Notes under the pieces: model-generated
The model's database searches: none
Told to the model about the DNA's origin: nothing
Seen by the model: the letters and a program-made list of their open reading frames with translations, nothing else
Program-made: the position numbers and the translations under genes
From: Diploscapter coronatus
Lineage: Eukaryota > Nematoda > Chromadorea > Rhabditida > Rhabditidae
Reading direction: 5' to 3'
Assembly (NCBI GenBank): GCA_964036155.1
Contig: OZ038422.1
Location: forward strand, 1,736,001 to 1,800,000
Length of the DNA stretch: 64,000 nt
In this document: positions 24,294 through 35,416 of the stretch, one piece after another
How the letters are laid out: each line of letters starts with the position of its first letter
Position numbering within the stretch: position 1 is the stretch's first letter

Positions 24294-27200
24294 TTAATTA
24301 ACAGCTAGAACGAATTCTTCGAAAGAGATCTTCCCGTCGCCGTCCACATCGGCCTCTCTGAAGAGTTGTTCGACGACAGGCAGAGGGAACGAGGCCGTCA
24401 GGGCCAGTTCTGCTACGCACTGCATCATCTCGTCCTTCTCGATGAATCCGTCATGGTCCTGCAAATCAACAACATATAAATAGACCTTCTGACTCTGTCA
24501 CAGCGATGCAACGTCGCAGCATGGCGAGACAGTGCGTGAAAGCGGGGGAATATTCATCTACAATTTCAACCTTCCTCCTATCCAACACATACTATTGTCC
24601 CTTGTTGCGACGACGTAGTATCGTTGCACCCTTTCCAAATCGCTCATAAATATATCAATACGTTCATTCATAAATTTCATACATTCATTTAGTTTTTTTC
24701 TTCCTTTACTACAATATAAATTTTCCCTTATTAGTGATAGTTCAAGCTGTTCTTCATGAGCTTCCAAGATTCTTCATTAAGAGACATTCCATGAATAAAC
24801 AGAACAACTGTCAAAGGGGGTCCGGACAATTGCAAAAGTGTCTCGGATCTGAACCAAATTTATATGGTGGATACACACATGGACCCTAATCACAAAAATC
24901 GGAAAGTTAGGTCCCGCCCCCAAAAGTGGGCGGAGCTAGGTGGGGGTCAAAGTTGAGCATTTTCACGATTTGGCACCCCTCAGGGGGTACAAATAAAACT
25001 TTTTTGCTATAAAAGATTTTCGAAAAATTTAAAAAGGATAAATATGGCCATGGGATGTACTTTCTAAAAATATATAGATTTGGGGAGTCAACCACTTGCT
25101 GGGTGCTGGAGTGGGTCCCAAAGTCAAAAAGTGCCAAAAGTGCAGTTTCAAAAACATGCATATTTTGCACAAAATCGACCATAACTCGAAGATTTGTTAC
25201 TTGCCGACAAAATTTTATTTCATATTTGGATTCTCCAGGTAAAATTACACTAATATCAGTCATAAAATCGATAGGTTAGGTATGACCCTACACTTCACCA
25301 TTGCACCAAAGTTGGCGACCCAAAAATCGAAATTTCAATTTTGAGAGTTAGACCCCACAACATGTATACCAATTGATAGAGCTCATCAAACTGAGCAACT
25401 TTTGTCAAGACACCTCATGACTATCTATTATGATATGCGTGGTATGGAGGTTTGAATGGGGCAGACCCACGAAAATGATAAGAATTTTCAAAAAATCATA
25501 ACTTTTGTAAAATCAAACGAATTCGGAAAATCTTTTCGGGATATAGCAGATTAAGGGTAGCACTTCATTTTTGCTTCCTAGAGTACCGTGCTATCACTTT
25601 ATCATGTTATCATATGGGTCCATGGTATACCACCCATATGATGCCCGAACGATACTATACTAAAATGGGTATCAATCGACTCAAAATTGACTGGAAAGTA
25701 ATATTCGAGTCTATTTCTATCAATTTCAGAAAGTGGTTTCATTATATCATCATTTTAATTGGCTATAACCACCTGTCGAAAAAGACCAAAAATGGGGTAT
25801 CTTCAAATGACCATAAAAGGCGATAGATTAATCTGTTTTTCAAGCGGTTTTCAGATTATTATTCAGCTCGATAAGGGTTTTCATTTGGTATATAACATGG
25901 TGGGTATTGATTACCAAATGGTAACTTGACCATATGAGTCGCTACCATTTGGTACAATACCATGTTTGATATCGTTCGACTCCAAATTGAGTGTGAATAA
26001 ATAATAGATGTCTCTAGCTTCAATTTGAGCCTAAATTTGGGTAGACTACCTATGGAAATATTCTCGTATCATTTTCTTGAAAATTGATATTAAATTTTGG
26101 TTTTTGAGGTACCACTCCCATACCATAATAGATAACCATGAGGTGTCTTGACAAAAGTTGCTCAGTTTGATGAGCTCTATCAATTGGTATACATGTTGTG
26201 GGGTCTAACTCTCAAAATTGAAATTTCGATTTTTGGGTCGCCAACTTTGGTGCAATGGTGAAGTGTAGGGTCATACCTAACCTATCGATTTTATGACTGA
26301 TATTAGTGTAATTTTACCTGGAGAATCCAAATATGAAATAAAATTTTGTCGGCAAGTAACAAATCTTCGAGTTATGGTCGATTTTGTGCAAAATATGCAT
26401 GTTTTTGAAACTGCACTTTTGGCACTTTTTGACTTTGGGACCCACTCCAGCACCCAGCAAGTGGTTGACTCCCCAAATCTATATATTTTTAGAAAGTACA
26501 TCCCATGGCCATATTTATCCTTTTTAAATTTTTCGAAAATCTTTTATAGCAAAAAAGTTTTATTTGTACCCCCTGAGGGGTGCCAAATCGTGAAAATGCT
26601 CAACTTTGACCCCCACCTAGCTCCGCCCACTTTTGGGGGCGGGACCTAACTTTCCGATTTTTGTGATTAGGGTCCATGTGTGTATCCACCATATAAATTT
26701 GGTTCAGATCCGAGACACTTTTGCAGTTGTCCGGACCCTAGTTCCAGTTATTCGTGGAATGGCTCTTAAAAGAATAGAAAATAACGTAGTAGCATTATAG
26801 CATCGTGAAATACGAAATATTTCGACAAGTTTAGAGCTATTCTCTCATGATATTTTTGAAATGTTAAAGACGATATAGCGAATTTTTCAGACTTCTTAAT
26901 TTAAATGAATTTGAATGAATATTTGAACCCACCCGATCGAACATATCGAACTGCTCCCTGAGCTGGCTATAAGTGAATTTGGGCATCTCCTGCCGACCGT
27001 CCAGAATATTCGCGAATTCGTCGAAAGTCAGCACTCCATTCTCTGCAATCAACTCGAATAACTCCTCATCATCCAGATCTAGGGGGACTCAAATCATCAT
27101 TTCCGTGCGACCTATCTCCTATGATATTTCCTTCACGATTTTGTATCTCTAGTTATACATTATCACACACACATTTTCTCTATTCGCAATGAAGTCATAA

Positions 27201-28529
27201 CGTAAATTTCGCCTCCCGTATATATTTGTATGTTTTGTTGGGTCTGATTCAAAATGCTCTCTAGGTCTGTTATCATCTCTGCCATCTCTAGTTCATCTAG
27301 TTCATCAATTTATCTATTCCGGTTTGTGAGAATTGGAGGAAGGATACTCCAAACAGCAGTGGACTGCTCGCTTTGAATGGATTTGATTCGCTGCACGGCA
27401 AGTGAAATTCGATATGCGCCAACAGCCAAAATGAAGCGGCCTTTCAGTGCTCCATTTTTGGAAGAAACAACATTGATTTTAGCAGCCGAAACATGATAAC
27501 ACATTCTAATAATTCAGCAGGAATTCATACGGGAAAATAGTAACAATTTGCCTTACCTACTGAACTAGAATCTATTAGGTCGTCCTATAACTTCGTACAG
27601 ATTTTTATTGTTTTCTTTCTAGATTTCATTCTCATCAATGTTCTAAGCTAAATGATATAAAGCTTCTACAGTCTGAATGAAATTTTAATTAAGTATCTGT
27701 ACGAATTTATGAGACAACCTAATAGGATGTTAGAGAAAAGAAAAGTATGCATTTTTCTCTAGAAGAATGAAGAATGCGTAAGGGCGCGTTCATGCTCCGC
27801 TCACGTGAGCAAGAATAAATAGCACTCGAAGGCGAGAGAGGAAAAAACATGTTTTCTCTATGCCTCTCACATTCGTGTGCTATTTTTCGACTCACGTGGA
27901 TGTAGCGGGGTATGAACGCGCTCTAAGAATACTTACGATCATTATCAGCATGATGCATGATGAGGGACAATTCGAGTCGGGAGATCCGCTTCCCGAATCG
28001 CTTCATGGCCTTCTCCAACTCGTCAATCGTTATGAAGCCGTCCTTGTTCGCGTCGAACAATGCGAACGCTTGTCGATACTCTGCAAGGGAAGCTCGTCCA
28101 TCTCACTTATCCAGAAAAATGCAGACAATTTGGAAAAATAACCGCTATTCACTAGACGAAGTAATGTGGCAAAAGACATTTCTTCAGACTTCCTTATCCC
28201 ACACAGCCCTGCACTATTTCTTGCCGGTGGCTATTTTCTTCAGTCTTTTATCAAAATATAATCGACGTTTAAAAAATAGCCACCTGAAAAAGTGTGTAGA
28301 AAGAAACTCTATCGGCCATTATCCTACACAACCTTGTACTACATATATTTCATTTAGTGGATACTTTCCAAATCGTTATTTATCCAGGCCTGGGGAGGAC
28401 AATCATCAGAAACCCTTTACGATCTATACTTCCTAGTTTCTTGTTTCGCTTGACAAAAATGCTCCCTAGCTCTGCATATATTCAATTTTATTTAGCTCTA
28501 TTTTTACCTTCCACTTTGCTTTTTGCCAT
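24294..28529 (-). CDS. Calmodulin/troponin C-like four-EF-hand protein
   Basis: Four exons in phase: 28508-28529, 27937-28080, 26933-27078, 24294-24458; 158 residues. Loop 1 DANKDGFITIDE (17-28), loop 3 DRDHDGFIEKDE (103-114) and loop 4 DVDGDGKISFEE (141-152) keep the acidic or Asn ligands at positions 1, 3, 5 and 12 and the Gly at 6. The second motif is degenerate: around residues 64-80 the loop is shortened (AENGVLTFDEF) and lacks position-1 to -5 ligands, so it should not bind calcium. Length lies between calmodulin (about 149) and troponin C (about 161). It is a calcium sensor of unknown target; muscle troponin C is possible but not shown. The 22-base first exon MAKSKVE is supported only by phase and a GTAAAA donor. 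An out-of-frame ATG lies 13 bases upstream. Intron 3 (24459-26932) contains a 2 kb fold-back element, and the acceptor of exon 3 lies in a MITE end. Confidence 0.85.
24777..26769. mobile_element. Long-arm fold-back (palindromic) element flanked by TTAA
   Basis: Two inverted arms of roughly 0.65 kb (about 24781-25440 and 26106-26765) enclose a spacer of about 0.65 kb. From 24821 to about 25421 I see only one mismatch against the reverse complement of the other arm. The outermost ends read GAGACATTCCATGAATAA and GAGCCATTCCACGAATAA, and both are directly flanked by TTAA (24777-24780, 26766-26769). A TTAA target is characteristic of piggyBac-type elements. No transposase is encoded: the identical 118-codon frames in both arms show no domain. 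It sits in intron 3 of the EF-hand gene. Confidence 0.85.
27073..27272. mobile_element. Family A MITE at an exon boundary of the EF-hand gene
   Basis: Begins CAGATCTAGGGGGACT, has GTGCGACCTATCTCC inside, and ends CTCTCTAGGTCTG. Flanks TCATCATC and TTATCATC form an 8 bp duplication with one mismatch. Its left end overlaps the first bases of EF-hand exon 3 and contains the AG used as the splice acceptor (27079-27080). Confidence 0.7.
27310..27504 (-). CDS. Open frame inside an EF-hand intron (weak candidate)
   Basis: A 64-codon ATG frame on the minus strand with ordinary codon use (starts MCYHVSAAKINVV). No family features, no evident splice or promoter context. It may be chance or part of an old repeat. 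Confidence 0.15.
   Translation of the reverse strand: MCYHVSAAKINVVSSKNGALKGRFILAVGAYRISLAVQRIKSIQSEQSTAVWSILPPILTNRNR
27575..27722. repeat. Mariner-like MITE with TA duplication
   Basis: Ends are TTAGGTCGTCCTATAACTTC and GAATTTATGAGACAACCTAA, inverted, with TA on both sides. These ends resemble mariner termini that start TTAGG. It lies in EF-hand intron 2. Confidence 0.75.
27779..27926. repeat. Hairpin element, family G copy 1
   Basis: Ends TAAGGGCGCGTTCATGCTCC and GTATGAACGCGCTCTAA are inverted. A second copy with similar ends but unrelated interior is at 34300-34447. It ends 10 bases from the splice donor at 27936. Confidence 0.65.
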
Positions 28530-31119
28530 TGCGTGGCCATTCTTGCTGTCGTCAGCCTAAACATTGTCATTTCATTCATTCTCAATTTGACAACCACAAA
28601 CTTGTGCTGCAGATGAAGAGGCTGATGCCTTATTTTTGTACATTGGTTGAGAAATCTCACTCAGATTAAAAGACTAGCGGAAGTTAGATTGAACGAGATT
28701 AAGGATATTTGCGATTAGACGAATGGATGAATGAGTGACGGGGAAAATATTCAGATGGGTAGGCAGGATGCGAGCCGAGTGAGTGGCGGTGGAGTGGAGT
28801 AAGGCCACTCAGAACGGAAGTCGAGAAACCACGGAATGGGGTCAGGAAAAAAAGCCTAGAAAGGCAATAGAAGGGGGACGAGAGAGATGAGGGGAGAAGG
28901 GCGGTCTGAAAGAGCCTAAAAAGGCAGCAGCCGAGCAGCACACGCGGTAGATGTCAAAAAGCCGCGCAAATTAGAGCATCTACACAAATTGAAAGCGAAA
29001 TTGGCGTCGAGTGTTGACATTCGCTCTTTGGATAGCAGGGACAAATCTGGAAGAGGAGAGGCGAACAAAACAAAAATCACCTAACTACTCAATCCCAAAA
29101 GCTATTGCTGTGTCATAGTCAATTTGAGCTATTCGCAATGATGAAAAGATGTGTTGCTAATGGATGTGAAAATCACAAACCTTGAGGATTCAGAATGAAA
29201 AGTAGTTTTTGGCTTTTTTTTTTTCTTTAACACGGAATCAGACCTAAGGAGGACGATCGTCAGAAGACCTTTGCGACCTACCCCCAATGTATTTTCATTT
29301 AAAAAATCTCTTTGTAACCTGTAGTTGTCAAAATTTTCTCCAATGAGAGCTGGTATCATAACTATGATTTCGTTTATGCGACCTACCTCCCGTATATTTT
29401 CCTCGTCTGACGAAAGTGCTCCCTAGGTCTGAACACGGAATAATATTTTATTATATGATGGCACGATTTTCAATAGTTTGAAGAGTGGTCTTCTTTTTCT
29501 TTTAGATATTAAAAGTGCAGCTCAATAATACGAATATCGTCCCGTGACACGTGAAATATAAGTTCCCTAATAAAACCTGCCTTTCTAACTGCTTGTCTGA
29601 AGAGGGAAAGCAGTTGTGGAACCGGGTTGAGAGAGCCCATTCTCGATAAATTCATCACGACTGTAAATTGCGCAGAGGCCTTATATAGCTCTAGAGCTAT
29701 TGTGAACAATCCTGAATGCAGCTAGTAGCAGCCTAAGCCGATGATATTGAAATTGACTATTGTTTCAGGACCTTTAGCAGGGGCAAGAATATAAATTGAA
29801 GATTATGCAGATCAGACGGCTTTAGTCTATGAAGAATGAACTATTCACAGCCACAACAATGCGAAGCTTTGGAAACAGGAAGAAGAAACGAAGAAACATG
29901 CAATTTGTGGAGGAAATGTCCGAATTCATTCCATTCTTCACGTAGAACATCGTTTTTCATTAGAGATTCCCAAGTCGCGCACAAAAACAGCGAAAGTGGA
30001 TGTGCTTCAGATATGAAAAGGGCAAATGCACACACACAAAATATGCCTTGAAACAAGCAACTGAAAATTCACACACAACTATTTGCCATGGAACTCATTC
30101 GGAGAATAAGTCTGATCATACCAAGCATGAGTAAATGAGAAATCGAAAAATAAAGAATGCACTAATTGAATCAAATTCAAACCACCTTCATGCCTTCATA
30201 TGATTTACTTTCGATTGTTATACGAAATGGAGAAGTCTTTGTCAGCAGAAGCACTATTGAAAATTTTCGAGTAATTACAATAACAAATTCCGGATTCAGG
30301 AGGGTCGATTTATTTACTATACAAGATTATTTCCCCGAATTTTTACGTTAAACTTAGAATTTTCATCCCATTTAAATGCAATCTCAAAGACATTTTGATC
30401 TAGGAATGGCAAAAATTCGCTAATGATTGCATCATCGTAACGTCGACACTTCGAAGCTACACAACGACGTCAGGGAAGAAGCTGATGACGTGAAATCATC
30501 AAGATAGTTTCCTGAAGCACTCACAATGTCTATTACGAAGTTTTGAGACATCGTTGGACCTTCTGAAGACCGTGACGACCAACTTTCTACAGGGTTCTAG
30601 TTGAGGGACAAATCAAGTGCAAAAAATCGCTCCTATCTTTCCCTAATTAGCCCTCTAAAAATCTATGTCGGTAACGTTTGGAAGCGGGCACACAATTTTC
30701 ATGTGTTGTTTGGAAAAAATCACGATTTACTATAACCTCTGATGATGAAAAATTTCCTTATTATAGCTCAAGGATTTTTCGATTTTTTCAACCCTTCGAC
30801 TTTTCGAGATTTTGCGCTAGAATTGTAGCCCTGAATCAGTAAATGCTTTCTACGTAACTTGTTTTTCTAAATTTTTCATGATAAATCGAGAAAAAATTGA
30901 ATTCTTGAAAAAAAACAAACCACATAGGAAGCATCTACTAATCACACTCTACACTCTGAACGCAATAAATCTAGTTTTTGAACCTTTTGAATCGGAATTT
31001 TGAATTCAAAAATACTTCGTATGTTCTAGAATTGCTGAAGTCGTAAATATTTGTCATTTTTATTGTGCATTTCATACATTTCATTAATTTGATAAGTTCT
31101 ATGGCGAGAATCGTTGAAT
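28530..31119. other. Region between the EF-hand and four-pass genes
   Basis: It contains a family A MITE (29239-29431), a TATATAAGG sequence on the minus strand near 29680, and AT-rich DNA. A minus-strand frame at 29509-29709 includes a TTTACAG acceptor shortly before an ATG and reads MNLSRMGSLNPVPQLL; it could be a first exon, but no partner exon in phase was found. Other open frames show no recognised family. Confidence 0.4.
29239..29431. mobile_element. Family A MITE with perfect 10 bp target duplication
   Basis: CAGACCTAAGGAGGAC at the left and CTCCCTAGGTCTG at the right. It is flanked on both sides by AACACGGAAT (29229-29238 and 29432-29441). The duplication length suits a Mutator-like element. 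No coding capacity. Confidence 0.85.
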
Positions 31120-32364
31120 TCAATGATGATGATGTCTGGCTTTGTGGAATCCGAATGCAGAGGCAGCCAGCATCAGCAGGGAGAGAATGGCTGCCGTCAA
31201 GGATAGGCCCCAGGACCACGCCAACGAAAGGCTTCCGAGAGCTGTATTGGGTATGCCTAAAGTTTGTGATTCGTAAGAAGATTATTAATATTCAGACCTA
31301 GGTAGCGTTTAAGCCAAAATCTTGAGCATACCTCCTATAGGCTAAAATGTATCGACAAATTTTGTCGCGTAACCCCTCTGTATATCAACTTTCTATACAG
31401 AGTTGGAAAAGTACTGGTGCTATCTGGCAAATAAAATTTTTATTCAAAACGCGCATTTCCTGGAGGATATTTTCGATGTACTGTAATGCTAAGATACGAA
31501 TAAAATAAACGCATGATAGAGCGATATTCTGGGAAAATTCAAACTTGCCAGGCTAAAATATACTTTGGAAATAAAAACGAAATTATATAAAGGGTATCAG
31601 CATTTTTCCGCACTCTGCAGAAAATCTTCCTTTTGCGTCCTCCCTCCCACATATCTGTCGACTTTGGCTGAAACTCTGCCCAGATCTGATAATATTGTTC
31701 TAACGGTCATAATCCGCGGCCCAAACGATTACTCCAATCCATAGGCAAATAGATATAAATAGAGAAATGAGGAAGTGCAGTCCGTGGCTGTGTGGATTGT
31801 GTCGAAGCAGAACGATGGCAGCGATCGTCCAGAGCACCATTAACAGCTCTGCACTGAAGGCCATTAGCATAACGACCACGACGCACTTATTCCACGGCTC
31901 CAAATCTGAGAAGTCCCCATGGCCCCATGGGTATATGGGGGAGCTCATTGTTACGAGACCGAAGACTTTCGATTCAGCCCAATCTGAAGATTATTTTTTT
32001 AATTGGCTTCCTATATAATTCACCAGCAAATTGTCATCATTTTTAATTCATCAGGCCTTGAGAATAGGAAATGTAGGGAGGAGAAAAATAACTGGTGAAT
32101 TAGGCTTCCTGTTTGGCCTACCCACACTCACTTGTCTGGGCTACCCATTTGTTCTTTTCCTCTACCTTCTTCTAAAAAAGTGGACAGAGTCCGAACAAAT
32201 AAGTGTGGGTAGTCGGAACAAAAAGCGGGTAAATTATACAGGGGTCAGAAAAAAAGTTAGATTCTCTTACGATAGGTAAATGTCCCGACGCCAGTAAGTA
32301 CTGTAACAACGATCAGGAGAAGAAGAACTCCAAAGTGTGCGTGTTCGTGGTGATGGTAGTGCAT
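31120..32364 (-). CDS. Four-pass (claudin-like) membrane protein
   Basis: Three exons in phase: 32271-32364, 31705-31983, 31120-31256; about 169 residues. Helix 1 is GVLLLLIVVTVLTGVGTF, followed by an extracellular loop with WAESKVFGLVTMSSP, helix 2 VVVVMLMAFSAELLMVLW, helix 3 LISLFISICLWIGVIVW, and helix 4 WGLSLTAAILSLLMLAA. The protein starts and ends with His-rich tails (MHYHHHEHAH and KARHHHH). The one long loop after helix 1 and short inner loops fit the claudin/PMP22/Clc-like tetraspan fold common in nematodes, but the claudin W-GLW-C-C signature is not complete. A splice acceptor (AAAAGCAG) lies 9 bases before the ATG, compatible with trans-splicing. Function is unknown; a junction or channel-accessory role is only by analogy. 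Confidence 0.75.
31293..31688. repeat. Family B MITE with an internal extra segment
   Basis: Ends CAGACCTAGGTAGCGTTTAA and CTGCCCAGATCTG are inverted; both flanks contain TAATATT. At about 400 bases it is longer than other copies, so it probably carries an insertion. It fills intron 2 of the four-pass gene. Confidence 0.6.
32105..32228. repeat. Hairpin element, family E copy 1
   Basis: CTACCCACACTCACTTGTC pairs with AATAAGTGTGGGTAG. A related element is at 42421-42573. It lies in intron 1 of the four-pass gene. Confidence 0.6.
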
Positions 32365-33184
32365 TTCTGCGCTCTGCTTTTCGAAATTCGAATAATAATA
32401 ACCCAGTCAATTGAATAAGGAGTCGAGTTTTTAGCGGTGTGACTTACTGATAGAGTTTCTCAACATTTATAATTCTCTCCTTGCCTGTCATCGTTTTGCT
32501 CGGTTTGCTTGCATCTCTGCCCTCTACTCTATCTTCACTGTAGGGGTATAAGTCAACAACGGCTTTTTAATGTGGTTTCGATCATTCTTTTGATACCGAA
32601 TCCCCAAATATTTTCCTCTCTGACTCTTCACCCTTTCTCCGAGTCGAATCATGCAAGCAGGGATGATTAATCGAAAAGCTGCGAAAATTTGTGCAGACGA
32701 ACTTTCAGACTGATAAGCAATATGTCAGATTGGTAATCTATGAGACAGTATAGTTGCACTCCAATTGCATATTTCGAAATGTTACGTTGGACAAAATTCG
32801 AAATGACATAGTCACATTTGGTGACGAAGAAAGTTTGGATGAGTCAAGAAAACTAGAGTTTGAACCTACTTGTCTTGAATCTCCCTGATATTTTCTTTTG
32901 TTTGAAACTTGATATTTCCTCTTCCTCATGCCACTGTCACTTTCGGCGAAAATAACATTCTCACTCCTTCAAAACATCGTTTTTCGTTCGATTTCGATTT
33001 CTCCACACGACTCGCCTCCCTCTCATTATGCATACGTCTGTCTCTGTCTGTCTGCACTCTCTTCTCCCCCTCCTTTTGCAAGCATTGATCTCTTTCGCGG
33101 GCTATTCCTCTAGGCGATTTGTCCCCTTTCTGCTTTTGCTCTAACTGCTCTTCCAGGCCTCCTTCTAATTCCCGCCTAAGAAGT

Positions 33185-33318
33185 ACTTTTCTCCCACAAG
33201 TGAGTACTTTTGTCCTAAAATCGAGAGATAGGAGAAATCGTGAAGAGAAAAGTTAAGAAACTATTTGGGAGAATAGTACTCACTAATAGGACAAAAAAGT
33301 ACTTGCAGGACTAATATT
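33185..33318. repeat. Hairpin element with GTACTTTT ends
   Basis: AAGTACTTTTCTCCCACAAG pairs loosely with TAATAGGACAAAAAAGTACTT; inner GAGTACTTTTGTCC also pairs. Single copy seen. Confidence 0.5.
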
Positions 33319-33759
33319 TGACTCTCTAAATGCTGCAACAAGGGAAGGCATCCGAACTATTGTCCATCCACCCGTCAGCCTCCAAGCCGAGTCTGTTGTC
33401 CTCCTTTTGGTCAATTCACGTCCAGCTTCAAGTGAGCTCCCCCCCCTTTGCGTGTCGAAAATCGATACAGACAGAGCCATTTGCCCAAGTCCAAAATTGA
33501 CTTATCCCAATCCAATTCTCACCATCTCTGCATGCAATTTGCTGTTCGAAATCTGAAATTCCATTGCGAAAAGAGGAAGTATAAACAAGGTGGATATTTT
33601 GGTCGTTTTTAGCAAAATGAGAAGATGGATTTGCTCGAGTTGCGGACGACTGCGGGGTCGCAGAATTCTCTTCCCGAATGTTTTGATTCTGTACAAAATG
33701 CAGCAGAAAATCAGAATCGATTGAGAACTTCCAAGAGTTTAGGAGGTGGGAATTGAAGA

Positions 33760-33913
33760 CAGACTTAGGCAGGCTTTCAATTTGAATGGAACATTTTAGA
33801 GGAGGGGGTACGTTAGACTATTTTTCCAATATTTTCAATAGAAAACCGATACATAGGGGGTACACAACAGCAATTTTCACGAAACGTTTTGGCTTAAGCC
33901 CTGCCTAGGTCTG
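33760..33913. repeat. Family B MITE
   Basis: CAGACTTAGGCAGGCTTTCA at the left and GCCCTGCCTAGGTCTG at the right. Flanks ATTGAAGA and ATTGAAAA (8 bp, one mismatch). Confidence 0.7.
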
Positions 33914-34299
33914 ATTGAAAAGTTAGTTATCTTTTAGAGATGAATAATTTAGATTTACGAAGTTCGTCGATAGGTCGAGATGAGCCTTCAGTTAGCAGCA
34001 GAGAGGCCTCGCAGAGTGGAGGAATGGTGCCTGAACAGATGGAAATGACAGAAAGCAGCACGAGCAAAGTAACTGATTGGCTCAGTCATCTCAACACGAC
34101 ATAAGCAACATAGGAAATTCGGGCAACTTGGGTAGTTCATAACTTCGCAACTTCGCGAGCTTGCGAAATAGTATATCAAAACCAGAAATAATTTTCTTAC
34201 ACATCTCTACCCAGTGCTTTACTCTTTCTATGCTTAGTCCGGCAAGCCCCCTTTAAAATGAACATAACATACAGTATTAGCTCATTTAGTAAATACTTC

Positions 34300-34447
34300 C
34301 TAAGGGCGTGTTCATACTTTTTGACATCGTGTTAATGCCAACCAATTTCACGTATAAATTTATGATATCGATATCAAGCATGTCGTGAATTTACACGTAA
34401 GATTGCTTGACATGGACGCGATGTCAAAAGTACGAACGCACCCTTAA
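34300..34447. repeat. Hairpin element, family G copy 2
   Basis: TAAGGGCGTGTTCATACTT and AAAGTACGAACGCACCCTTA are inverted ends. The interior differs from copy 1 and is itself palindromic (ATTTCACGTATAAATT). Confidence 0.65.
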
Positions 34448-35262
34448 AATGTTTGCTGTAAGGAATATTTTTAAAATAAAGTTTAAGAAAAAAGTTAATA
34501 CATTTTTTCTGAAAAAACTATGCCGGGCAGCCCAAAGCATAGTGCTACTCATTTCCTATCCCTATATACTATTTCGTTGGATCGCGAAGTCGCGAAAAGC
34601 CCAATAGCCGACAATTCGTAAAGCACAAGCATGCTACATATGGTTCTCATCCACTACGGGTAAATTCACTCATCAACTTGTAAAATAAAATTTATTCATC
34701 CTTGATCTTCACAAAAAATAATCTAAACGATTCGTATTTTTTAGTGTTGCGTGTTTGTCTAAGCTTAGTTCTCTGATAGATTTGTCTAACCCCCATGTGC
34801 TATACATGGTTGGAAAGGTAATTTGGCGGAGGTGTGCAACGTAAAAATAGATCGATTTTTCATTGATAATATGCTAATTTGTGGTAAAAATTAAGGGCTA
34901 ATGTTGAATATAAAATTAGCAAATTAATAATGAATTGAAATTACATAAAAGAAGAAACTTCCAAATGAACTGATCATTATCAAAAAGAGTAATTGTGGGA
35001 GTTGCTGTTTGTTTTTATAATTGTTTTAGTTTGAGGCCTTTGCGAAACAAAGGCCGATTCGAGGAAGCGCGCTTCCTCGACTCTCGTCTGTATACCTCGA
35101 ATGCAAAAAGACATGGCTCATATTCTGCTAAATTATTCTGTCAGTGAGATAGGGGAGCTATATTCTGCTTAGTAATTGAAAATGTGTACCCTTAGAAGTT
35201 AGAAATTTTAGGAATTTTCTCAAAAGTCTTAATCACAGCATAAAGCCTCACTAGAAGATAAC

Positions 35263-35416
35263 CGGACGTTGGAGGTGTTGTCGATCCGATATTTAAATGC
35301 TGCTGCGAAATATATCGTAGCCCACTTTTAATTCGCTATTCTTCGTCGTTATGGATAAGAGAACATTAGACAATGACGTATCTTATATACCGGATCGACA
35401 ACACTCCCAGCGTCTG
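35263..35416. repeat. Hairpin element, family F copy 2
   Basis: CGGACGTTGGAGGTGTTGTCG and CGACAACACTCCCAGCGTCTG are the inverted ends; interior matches 14079-14223. Confidence 0.65.

Noticed and set aside
24907..26649. Two identical 118-codon frames on opposite strands
   Set aside because: They are the two arms of the fold-back element. No domain, no start context and no codon bias were seen, and identity follows from the palindrome.
29836..30056. Overlapping 71-codon frames on both strands
   Set aside because: Neither has codon bias or splice context; the minus frame has a hydrophobic start but no further support.
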